From Bacteroidales bacterium GP3 (GTDB lineage: Bacteria; Bacteroidota; Bacteroidia; Bacteroidales; Muribaculaceae), in contig DAAK01000017.1 in assembly GCA_001701075.1 (NCBI GenBank), positions 1-8,220 on the forward strand: a stretch of DNA of 8,220 nt. Direction: 5' to 3'. Position numbers and translations under genes: made by a program. Below the pieces are notes generated by a model. The model worked only from the letters and a program-made list of their open reading frames with translations. It was not told the origin of the DNA and did not search any database. Of this stretch, positions 1 through 6,383 are shown piece by piece; within the stretch, counting starts at the first letter, position 1; every line of letters begins with the position of its first letter.

Positions 1-136
1 GAAAAAAAATTCAATTCGTCACTTTGACAATTCCTCATTTTCTCAAAAAAATATCCCCACCAATCTCCTTTTCCCTTCCCTCCACCCGACATATCTCAAA
101 CTCCCACATATCGAGCTAAAGATTTCCTCCAAAAAG

Positions 137-167
137 TTGCCTAATCCAATAATTTTCACTATCTTTG
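137..167 (+). promoter_or_regulatory. Bacteroidetes-type promoter for the HNH gene
   Basis: A TATCTTTG box at 160-167 matches the Bacteroidetes -7 consensus TAnnTTTG. A TTG at 137-139 lies 20 nt upstream, the usual spacing for the -33 element. Transcription would start a few bases after 167, giving a leader of about 40 nt before the start codon at 214. The rest of 1-213 shows no gene; 62-90 is a pyrimidine-rich stretch of unknown meaning. Confidence 0.65.
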
Positions 168-213
168 CATAAACAAAAACCTTTAATACCGCTCCTCTTC
201 ATAGTCAACACTT

Positions 214-1047
214 ATGCAGATACAATCGTTTCAAGAATATCTACGGGCAGCATATCCATCAAAAACCAGCGCAACCTTTTATTCGTATCTCAAGGCCATA
301 CAAATAATGGACGAAATTTTCTCGATTGATAATTCATTTGAATTAGGCAATAAATCAATAACTGAGATCAAAAATCCTCATCTTATAGCTCTAATCAGAG
401 AATATATCATAAATGAAGAAGATAAATTCAGAAAAGGTCAAAAATCCTTCTTTGATTTAGTAAATCCTAACCAAAGAAGTTATCCAAATGGTCGATTCTG
501 TACTGCAGCAATAAAAAAATTGAAGGAATATGTTGACTTGATCTGTCATCAAGAAGTCTCCCATCTTATGACTGAATATGGAAATGATGGACTGGAGTTA
601 TCTAAGAAATTGTCAAAGAGATTCCATGTCAATGAAAACGGCACAGAAAAAGAAGTCCGAGCCAAACGAAGAGTCGGTCAAGACATATTTAGAGCAATAC
701 TTCTTGACATATACGATTCCAAATGTTGCCTTACAGGATTAGAAATCCCCGAAGTCCTTAGAGCAAGTCACATTATACCATGGTCTGAATGCAAGGATGA
801 AACGCGTTTGGATCCTGCCAATGGCTTATGCTTAAGTGCCACATACGATGCAGCTTTTGACCGTCATTTAATCTCTTTTGACGAAGACTACAGACTCATT
901 CTTAGCCCAATGTTGAAAGAAGAATATTCCTCAGCAGCTTTTAAAACGCACTTCCTCAACTTCGAAGGCAAGAAGATAACTCTACCATCAATGTTCACCC
1001 CCTCCCAACAATTCTTATCAAAGCATCGCGAACAATTGGTTGTCTGA
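214..1047 (+). CDS. HNH endonuclease (HNH_2-type), 277 aa
   Basis: This is a probable DNA-cutting HNH nuclease of the kind found in restriction and phage-defence loci. The C-terminal half (about residues 150-230) carries the signature: a Cys-rich start (KCCLTGL, 170-176), SHIIPW with His186, RLDPANGLCL with Asn203, and an FDRHLISFD segment with His218. Together these give the His/Asn/His beta-beta-alpha-metal core of HNH_2-like nucleases. The first 150 residues are helical and charged with no domain I recognise; they may bind DNA or a partner. The ATG follows a Bacteroidetes promoter by about 45 nt. A terminator-like hairpin follows the gene, so it seems to be transcribed apart from the McrB/LlaJI pair downstream. 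HNH genes often sit beside such pairs, so a shared defence role is likely but inferred. The cut site and any modification dependence cannot be read from the sequence. Confidence 0.88.
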   Translation: MQIQSFQEYLRAAYPSKTSATFYSYLKAIQIMDEIFSIDNSFELGNKSITEIKNPHLIALIREYIINEEDKFRKGQKSFFDLVNPNQRSYPNGRFCTAAIKKLKEYVDLICHQEVSHLMTEYGNDGLELSKKLSKRFHVNENGTEKEVRAKRRVGQDIFRAILLDIYDSKCCLTGLEIPEVLRASHIIPWSECKDETRLDPANGLCLSATYDAAFDRHLISFDEDYRLILSPMLKEEYSSAAFKTHFLNFEGKKITLPSMFTPSQQFLSKHREQLVV

Positions 1048-1137
1048 AGCTCCTGCAACCTCCTATCATAGATCTTAAAATTAAAGTACCTTTTAAATTC
1101 AGCATTAATTTGTTATAAATAAACATCATAAGTCAAA

Positions 1138-1170
1138 GCACGACTTTATCTATTGGAAGTCGCGTTTTTT
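1138..1170 (+). terminator. Rho-independent terminator after the HNH gene
   Basis: CGACTT (1141-1146) pairs with AAGTCG (1157-1162) around a 10-nt loop. The stem can extend by C1139-G1164 past one mismatch, and six T residues follow at 1165-1170. It lies about 90 nt after the HNH stop codon. Its T-tract abuts the -33 box of the next promoter, so one unit ends where the next begins. Confidence 0.6.
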
Positions 1171-1171
1171 A

Positions 1172-1203
1172 TTTGCATCCTCCCTCAAAATTTATTAACT
1201 TTG
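1172..1203 (+). promoter_or_regulatory. Bacteroidetes-type promoter for the McrB/LlaJI operon
   Basis: TTTG at 1172-1175, a 20-nt spacer, and TAACTTTG at 1196-1203 match both consensus elements of the Bacteroidetes housekeeping promoter. Transcription should begin near 1208-1210, leaving an unusually long untranslated leader of about 130 nt before the McrB-like start codon. Confidence 0.75.
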
Positions 1204-1222
1204 TAAATAAAAATGCGCTCTC

Positions 1223-1329
1223 GCAGACAAAAGACCATTCAATATAAGTAATACTTATATTCATCATATCAAGGAACTTTCTTGTAGACGCAAAAGGTTT
1301 GGTCGCCTGTCTGCCTACTTGAATGTTCC
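1223..1329 (+). promoter_or_regulatory. Structured leader with palindrome upstream of the mcrB-like gene
   Basis: Several inverted repeats nest here. GCAGACA (1223-1229) and GACC (1233-1236) can pair with TGTCTGC (1308-1314) and GGTC (1301-1304), closing a large loop. Inside it, 1241-1261 is a perfect 10-bp-arm palindrome with one central base, which could be a dimeric repressor operator or an RNA hairpin. CAAG (1270-1273) can pair with CTTG (1281-1284). CATTCAA (1236-1242) is complementary to TTGAATG (1319-1325), which would be a pseudoknot or a competing fold. The position between promoter and start codon suggests control of expression. This was inferred by eye without folding calculations. 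Confidence 0.4.
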
Positions 1330-1341
1330 ATAATTTATATT

Positions 1342-3198
1342 ATGCACTATCCTCTAAGAAAAGGGTTCAAATCAAACAACGGCCAAATCGAAATAATGGA
1401 TGAAGATAGGTTATGCTATCTTGTAAAAAACATAAGCAAAGGTGCATCAGGATTGCGTACTATTTCAAAGTCATTATTAAATGAATTCGTTGAATATTTT
1501 GAAAACAATAAATCAGCAACATCTGTATCAGCGAGAGAAGACTTATCAGGGAAATCAGAAATTGATAAATTTGAATATGGGTACAATTCGACACTAACCA
1601 CAATGGCAAAAATGGTTTTGGGTGAAGAATTATCAATATCCGATAAATTCTCCAATAGAGAGAATATCTTTTCATTAGACAAACCATTACAACTCATATA
1701 TTATGGGGCTCCAGGAACAGGAAAATCACATAAGATAGACAATGACCCTCTTGTGACGGATGAGAACACAATCCGTACGACTTTTCACCCCGATACAGAT
1801 TACTCAACATTTGTTGGGGCATACAAACCAACCATGGCTCCTATGCCAGTGAATGCTTTTGTCGGCACGACAGTTCATCACGCAAAAAATGCAGACAACG
1901 AAAAAGCTTACGAGAAGAAAATTGTCTATAAATATGTGCCACAAGCTTTCTTGAAGGCATATGTTGCCGCATGGAGTGATCTTGACAATCCACATTTCCT
2001 CGTTATCGAAGAAATAAATCGTGGCAACTGCGCACAAATTTTCGGAGATCTGTTCCAATTGCTTGACCGCAATAACTCCGGCAGTTCAAGCTATTCGATT
2101 CACGCTGACGAAGACATCGCCCAGTTCCTTCGTGACGATCCGAATGGTTTTGCACTCCGCAAACAAGGAGAAGAAGTTGGTTTGACTCAAGAACAACGTG
2201 ATGCAATCTCGGATTATGTTCTTGTTAAGGATTCTGGAAAGACTGAAAAAATAGGTGAAGCTATTCTAACAGGCAAAAAATTGCTTCTTCCTCCCAATCT
2301 GTACATTTGGGCCACAATGAATACATCGGACCAGTCCCTATTCCCGATTGACTCTGCTTTCAAGCGTCGTTGGAACTGGGAGTACATACCTATAGATTAC
2401 GATGCTATGGCTTGGCAGTTTGAAGTCGGGAGCAAGCGTTATCTATGGACTGACTTCTTAAGGAAAATGAATCCGCTTATCTATAGTTTGACACAATCGT
2501 CAGACAAACAGATGGGATATTTCTTCGCAAAAGCAGATAAGAAAACCGATAATGACCATACAGAGAATAACCTCATATCTGAAAAGATATTCCTTAATAA
2601 GGTACTGTTTTATCTTTGGACTGATGTCCTTAAAGACTTTGAGGCTGGAGACAAGATTTTCCGCGATGAAGAAAAAGGAGAAATGTATCAGTTTAGCGAT
2701 TTCTTTCCAACAACTAACGGAAAGCTTGCTGAATTCGTCAACAAGTTAGGACTACCGGAGATGGGACCTTCCGAAAACAATGAAGTTATCGATTTTGACT
2801 CTCCTAATGACTCGGAATTAAACGATAATAACAATAATCGTCAACGCGATTATTCGAGATACAGTGTCAATGGGCAAGGTAAAATGTCTAAGTCCGATGC
2901 TGTGGTAGCCGCTATGACCGCCTTTGTAGAGGCCTTACCTGACCTTTCAGCGACAGAGATTCTCAGAAAAATAGATAATTTCAATCTTTCATATACGATT
3001 GCCTATTCAGAAGAAGATTTCAAAAAATATCTTAGTCAATCTTCCGACCCTCGTTTCACCAAACGCTATGCAAGACTCAAGACAAGTACAGGTGAAACTA
3101 TTTACATATATAAGGGATCTACACCAGAGCGGATTGGAGAACTTATACAAGGACTTAATAATTCCGGCATAGGAGTGATTTTAACGAAGGTAGAATGA
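1342..3198 (+). CDS. McrB-like AAA+ GTPase, restriction motor subunit (LlaJI R1 type), 618 aa
   Basis: This is the nucleotide-hydrolysing subunit of a McrBC/LlaJI-type restriction system. By analogy it forms a hexameric ring that hydrolyses GTP, translocates DNA and activates the nuclease encoded next. The AAA+ core has Walker A GAPGTGKS (122-129), Walker B FLVIEEINRGN (219-229), the McrB hallmark MNTSDQS (326-332) and an arginine-rich FKRRW (340-344). Residues 1-110 precede the core and hold no named domain I can identify; in McrB-family proteins this end often reads the DNA. After the core comes an Asn/Asp-rich linker (about 484-505), then a compact segment (about 512-618) that I do not recognise and that may bind DNA or the partner. 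The ATG at 1342 follows an A/T-rich context typical of Bacteroidetes. The stop codon overlaps the next start (ATGA), so the two subunits are translationally coupled. Confidence 0.92.
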   Translation: MHYPLRKGFKSNNGQIEIMDEDRLCYLVKNISKGASGLRTISKSLLNEFVEYFENNKSATSVSAREDLSGKSEIDKFEYGYNSTLTTMAKMVLGEELSISDKFSNRENIFSLDKPLQLIYYGAPGTGKSHKIDNDPLVTDENTIRTTFHPDTDYSTFVGAYKPTMAPMPVNAFVGTTVHHAKNADNEKAYEKKIVYKYVPQAFLKAYVAAWSDLDNPHFLVIEEINRGNCAQIFGDLFQLLDRNNSGSSSYSIHADEDIAQFLRDDPNGFALRKQGEEVGLTQEQRDAISDYVLVKDSGKTEKIGEAILTGKKLLLPPNLYIWATMNTSDQSLFPIDSAFKRRWNWEYIPIDYDAMAWQFEVGSKRYLWTDFLRKMNPLIYSLTQSSDKQMGYFFAKADKKTDNDHTENNLISEKIFLNKVLFYLWTDVLKDFEAGDKIFRDEEKGEMYQFSDFFPTTNGKLAEFVNKLGLPEMGPSENNEVIDFDSPNDSELNDNNNNRQRDYSRYSVNGQGKMSKSDAVVAAMTAFVEALPDLSATEILRKIDNFNLSYTIAYSEEDFKKYLSQSSDPRFTKRYARLKTSTGETIYIYKGSTPERIGELIQGLNNSGIGVILTKVE

Positions 3199-5381
3199 AA
3201 CTACTGATTGAAGAATACAAGTATGACGTAGCTGATGTTCTCGATGTTTTGGACGGACTGTTTACTCTCCAAGATGTCGAGGGCAAAATCTCAGTTAGCT
3301 ATGTCGGGTATTACTATAATCCAAAGATTAATGACGTAGTTTTCATTCTTCCTAAAGTGCTGATTGATGAGGACGAGAAAGTATTTCGCAAATATCCACC
3401 TCGCAATCTTATAAATATAGAGGATCTAAAACTTGAACCTCACGAAGCAAAATTCATATATGAGTTTTCGGTTTGGATTCACCGCGCTATCGTGGTGTAC
3501 AACAATACCCACGAACATAACGGTATCATTCTCCGCGAACAAATTGAAAGTGAAGGGCATAGATCAAAGAAAAAAGCTAACACTTGGCTTGACGTCATAC
3601 TCTCGCTCATTCGTTTTGCAAAAGAGAACCGCTCCTTCTTTACTTTCATTCTAAAGAATATTCACTCAGGCTACAATAAGATAAACTGGACGCGCACAAT
3701 CAGCGGCTCCACTGCCGTAGTCCAAAACGATTCGCCTGTTTATCTAAATCCTGTCAATAGGAAAAGACAAATCAATTTTGATGAAGAACTAATAGTTATC
3801 TTCTTTTCGATTCTTAACTATGTGGCAGAGCGTTTTGGATTTAAAACAGAAATACCATTCGGGTTCTCGCTCATCAAAGGAGCGAAGTTCGATCGATATA
3901 TCGACGGCTATGGGCGTCGTCGCCTACGACAGATAAAGTATAAATATTTCTCTGACGTGGCTATGCGACTATGGGATTTGTGTTATGCCTTTTTTGATAA
4001 GGCTTATCAGATAAAGACCGCCACTGATAATCGCGAATATCTGCTTGCTAAAAGTTTCCATATCGTGTTTGAGGCTATGATCGAGGAACTTATTGGTGAC
4101 AACGATGTTCCAAAAGGATTGAAAGAGCAAGATGACGGCAAACTTGTTGACCATTTCTACACTTACGATGGTCTGCTCATCAACCGTGTGGAAGATAATG
4201 ACATCTATTATATCGGTGACTCCAAATACTATAAAATTGGCAGCAAGCCGGGTAAAGAATCGGTCTATAAGCAGTATACCTACGCCCGTAATGTCATTCA
4301 ATGGAATCTCAATCTTTTCCTAAATCCATCTGTTAAAGAAGAAGAGAAAGACCGATATAAAAAGATACAGCTTCGTGATGATGTGACCGAAGGTTACAAC
4401 ATAATACCCAACTTTTTCATCTCCGCCAACATTGACCCTGTCACACTCTCATACGAAGACAGCACGCATAGGCGTGAAGGACAAGAAAATATATGCCGAC
4501 AATTTGAGAATCGCCTGTATGACAGGGATACTCTTATAATATCGCATTATGATGTCAATTTCCTTTTTGTGCTCTCATTGTATGCACGTGATAATGCAGG
4601 AGCAAAAGCTCAGTGGAAATCCAATGTAAGACGTAAATTCCGGAAGGAGATTCAAGGTATGCTCAAAGATCGCTTTGACTTCTACGCCATGACCGCCCAT
4701 CCGGACGTAGATGGTGAGAAATGGTTGAAAGAGAACTTTCAGCAGGTACTTGGTAAGACATATAGTCCATTCCTTGACAAAGAGGTTTTCTCTCTGGCTC
4801 TTGATAAAGACGTCAAATATAAAGCAGAGAATGATACGCTCATAGCCTCACTAAAAGAGAACTTCTATGTAGTGGAGTGTCCTTTAGGTACAGATCCCAC
4901 ATCTCTAATTGATGAAGAACGCCAACTTATTGGTGAAGTAAACAGCCCCGCAGCCGACAAGAGCAAATACCTCACCACTTATATAGTACGTGAAGAAGTT
5001 GGCAAAGATGGACGTAAAGAAATTTCCAAGATATATCAGATATTCTATGACCATGCAGCTGAAGGAACTGAGTATGTCCAACTCCGAATACCTCAGAGTG
5101 GAGATGTAGCAAATATCAAACGTTTACTTCCTATAGTTAACGGCACAATTGAAGGTTATTACGATATTGAATCCATATCCTTAAGTACCCGAACTAAAAC
5201 TTTCACTGAGGGAAATGTTACAATTCCCGTAGTTGTACCAACACTTCGTCTTAGAATTGGAAAGTACCATAGCTTCGAGATGCCAGTTAAGGACGTACAC
5301 GCTAAAATGGCGAACCAAATTTGGAATCAAGCAACCCTCGATAACCTGATAAGAAAATCACAACAATCCAGAGTATACTAA
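3195..5381 (+). CDS. LlaJI/McrC-type restriction endonuclease subunit, 728 aa
   Basis: This is the DNA-cleaving partner of the McrB-like GTPase. The N-terminal part (about 1-270) resembles the LlaJI restriction endonuclease family (for example GYYYNPKINDVVFILPKV, 38-55). A PD-(D/E)XK nuclease core follows: Glu293 in the FEAMIEELIGD helix, Asp325 in TYDGLLI, and Asp342/Lys344 in YYIGDSKYYK, the same Asp...Asp-X-Lys layout as McrC. By analogy the protein contacts the GTPase ring and cuts double-stranded DNA once translocation is triggered. About 380 residues lie after the catalytic lysine, long compared with E. coli McrC (about 350 aa in total). This extension has no motif I recognise and may recognise DNA or a partner. 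Its start overlaps the upstream stop by four bases (ATGA). No methyltransferase gene accompanies the pair here. Family assignment is strong; target specificity is unknown. Confidence 0.88.
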   Translation: MKLLIEEYKYDVADVLDVLDGLFTLQDVEGKISVSYVGYYYNPKINDVVFILPKVLIDEDEKVFRKYPPRNLINIEDLKLEPHEAKFIYEFSVWIHRAIVVYNNTHEHNGIILREQIESEGHRSKKKANTWLDVILSLIRFAKENRSFFTFILKNIHSGYNKINWTRTISGSTAVVQNDSPVYLNPVNRKRQINFDEELIVIFFSILNYVAERFGFKTEIPFGFSLIKGAKFDRYIDGYGRRRLRQIKYKYFSDVAMRLWDLCYAFFDKAYQIKTATDNREYLLAKSFHIVFEAMIEELIGDNDVPKGLKEQDDGKLVDHFYTYDGLLINRVEDNDIYYIGDSKYYKIGSKPGKESVYKQYTYARNVIQWNLNLFLNPSVKEEEKDRYKKIQLRDDVTEGYNIIPNFFISANIDPVTLSYEDSTHRREGQENICRQFENRLYDRDTLIISHYDVNFLFVLSLYARDNAGAKAQWKSNVRRKFRKEIQGMLKDRFDFYAMTAHPDVDGEKWLKENFQQVLGKTYSPFLDKEVFSLALDKDVKYKAENDTLIASLKENFYVVECPLGTDPTSLIDEERQLIGEVNSPAADKSKYLTTYIVREEVGKDGRKEISKIYQIFYDHAAEGTEYVQLRIPQSGDVANIKRLLPIVNGTIEGYYDIESISLSTRTKTFTEGNVTIPVVVPTLRLRIGKYHSFEMPVKDVHAKMANQIWNQATLDNLIRKSQQSRVY

Positions 5382-5382
5382 G

Positions 5383-5417
5383 GAGTCCCTGATCTTTCAG
5401 ATTGAGGGGAATGAGGA
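5383..5417 (+). pseudogene. Duplicated fragment of the rhuM 5' coding region
   Basis: The 29 bases 5383-5411 match 6420-6448 inside the intact rhuM gene with a single mismatch; extending to 5417 gives 32 of 35 identical. Read in the rhuM frame it gives ESLIFQIEGNEE and then a stop, against EFLIFQIEGKED in RhuM (13-24). It begins two bases after the nuclease stop codon and has no start codon or remainder of the gene. It looks like a recombination scar or remnant of an earlier rhuM copy. The segment also has partial dyad symmetry (CCCT/AGGG and ATCT/AGAT), so a recombination-site or terminator role is possible but less likely. Confidence 0.7.
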
Positions 5418-5464
5418 ATAATACGATTAAAGTCCATGTATCCGGATATTAATAGTCAATAACA

Positions 5465-5560
5465 ATGAAACGGTACAATAGGACCCGTTATAGTACCGCC
5501 ATAGTATACGATTATCCTGATAGTTATCAACATCCCATTATATCAAAATACGAATATTAA
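5465..5560 (+). CDS. Possible small protein, 31 aa, upstream of the xth-like gene
   Basis: An ATG in a typical A-rich Bacteroidetes context (ATAACAATG) opens 31 codons ending in TAA, two bases before the start of the exonuclease III-like gene. The product is rich in Tyr, Arg and Ser and resembles nothing I know. The tight spacing would couple its translation to the next gene, as for a leader peptide. It could equally be chance or a gene remnant, because the area shows other signs of rearrangement. Confidence 0.28.
   Translation: MKRYNRTRYSTAIVYDYPDSYQHPIISKYEY
5471..5498. promoter_or_regulatory. Inverted repeat upstream of the xth-like gene
   Basis: CGGTAC (5471-5476) mirrors GTACCG (5493-5498). 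After one mismatch, ATA (5478-5480) mirrors TAT (5489-5491) around an 8-base centre. No T-run follows, so it is not a classical terminator. It could be a protein-binding operator or a leader hairpin. A separate 10-bp palindrome, TATCCGGATA, lies just upstream at 5439-5448. No TAnnTTTG promoter is visible in 5382-5562. Confidence 0.4.
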
Positions 5561-5562
5561 TC

Positions 5563-6273
5563 ATGAAGATAATAAGTTGGAATGTGGCTGGAATTAAAGC
5601 TCGGACGAATGAGATTGAGAAGTTGATGCAGGTGCATCAGCCAGATATTGTATGCTTGCAGAAGACGAAGACTGACAAAGCTCCAGAATTTGAGGGCTAT
5701 CGGGTCTATGTCGATTGTTCCGACCAATGGAGCGGTGTTGCCACTTATGTGAGTTCAAGATTTAATGGGAAGTTTATAGAGTCAAATTCGCATCATCTTA
5801 TAATGGAATTTGATGAGTTTGTGCTTCTCAATGCTTATGTGCCGTATTCCAATCCCAAGGTGGATGGTTATGTTAAACGGCGTAAGGAATGGAATAAATG
5901 GATTATTGAGTTTGTCAAAACTCAGAATAAACCGGTGATTATCTGTGGCGATATGAATATAGTGAATACTAATTTAGATTCGTTCTATCCCTCATGTGTA
6001 CGCTACACAGGATGCTACTACCAATGGGAACGAGACGATTTCAACCGACTACTCTCTGAGTGTAAATTGGTTGACACTTTCCGCAAACTGCATCCCAAAG
6101 AAAGATCATATACATATTTCGACACTATGCACGGCGTGGATTATCGTACAACAAATCAAGGTTCAAGGCTGGATTATTTTCTTGTTAGTGAATCATTGAT
6201 GCCATGTGTAATGAAATCTGAGATATTATCTCCACTGTCAGCACCGAGCAATCCTATAATACTTGAATTTTAA
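5563..6273 (+). CDS. xth: Exonuclease III/APE1-like protein with lost catalytic residues, 236 aa
   Basis: The fold is that of exonuclease III/APE1-family AP endonucleases, which cut DNA at abasic sites in base-excision repair. Intact hallmarks are SWNVAGI with Asn7, WSGVATYVS (56-64), NAYVP with Tyr92, ICGDMNI with Asp130 and Asn132, and SRLDYFLVS with Asp204; the last resembles APE1. Two key sites are changed. The metal-binding Glu of the universal LQETK motif is Lys34 (LQKTK), one base change from Glu. The C-terminal SDH motif, whose His is a catalytic residue, is replaced by APSNP (227-231). At 236 aa it is also shorter than the usual 250-270. Without these residues normal cleavage is unlikely, though DNA binding could persist. 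The frame is otherwise intact, so it is either recently decaying or kept for another role. It lies in a patchwork between direct repeats and is probably not the cell's housekeeping enzyme. Confidence 0.82.
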   Translation: MKIISWNVAGIKARTNEIEKLMQVHQPDIVCLQKTKTDKAPEFEGYRVYVDCSDQWSGVATYVSSRFNGKFIESNSHHLIMEFDEFVLLNAYVPYSNPKVDGYVKRRKEWNKWIIEFVKTQNKPVIICGDMNIVNTNLDSFYPSCVRYTGCYYQWERDDFNRLLSECKLVDTFRKLHPKERSYTYFDTMHGVDYRTTNQGSRLDYFLVSESLMPCVMKSEILSPLSAPSNPIILEF

Positions 6274-6296
6274 TTCAATAACAACAAGCAAGAAAT

Positions 6297-6356
6297 ATGA
6301 AAGCATTGACATACATAAAAAAAGGGAAATTCGAAATGACAGATAAGTCCAAGTAG
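6297..6356 (+). pseudogene. Remnant of a zinc alcohol dehydrogenase N-terminus, 19 codons
   Basis: An ATG after an A-rich leader opens MKALTYIKKGKFEMTDKSK and then stops with TAG. From memory this strongly resembles the first residues of medium-chain, zinc-dependent alcohol dehydrogenases, which often begin MKAL.Y..KGKFE...KPKP. None of the catalytic or NAD-binding parts follow; the intact rhuM gene begins 27 nt later. The simplest reading is a truncated 5' end left by recombination. A genuine short peptide or leader cannot be excluded, and the match is short. Confidence 0.5.
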
Positions 6357-6383
6357 CAATCAAAAACAATATTACAGAAGACA

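Noticed and set aside
2..172. Stop-free plus-strand frame of about 56 codons at the window edge, which could be the tail of an upstream gene
   Set aside because: Biased low-complexity composition (Lys, Asn, Ser, Pro, Leu), no recognisable motif, and its end overlaps the promoter match at 137-167. Undecidable without upstream sequence, so not called.
1204..1341. Structured leader as a retron or other templated RNA
   Set aside because: No reverse transcriptase or linked effector is in the window; a cis-acting leader is the simpler reading.
1416..2206. Several minus-strand reading frames of 67-93 codons
   Set aside because: They lie wholly inside the McrB-like gene, which has clear AAA+ motifs, and their translations show no motif of their own.
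3969..4301. Minus-strand frame of 110 codons
   Set aside because: Opposite the catalytic region of the LlaJI-type nuclease; the hydrophobic composition is what the reverse complement of this region gives by chance.
5996..6199. Plus-strand 67-codon frame
   Set aside because: Alternate frame within the exonuclease III-like gene, with no supporting motif.
6306..6311. TTGACA resembling a sigma-70 -35 box ahead of rhuM
   Set aside because: No matching -10 at the right distance, Bacteroidetes promoters use a different consensus, and the bases are explained by the dehydrogenase-like remnant.
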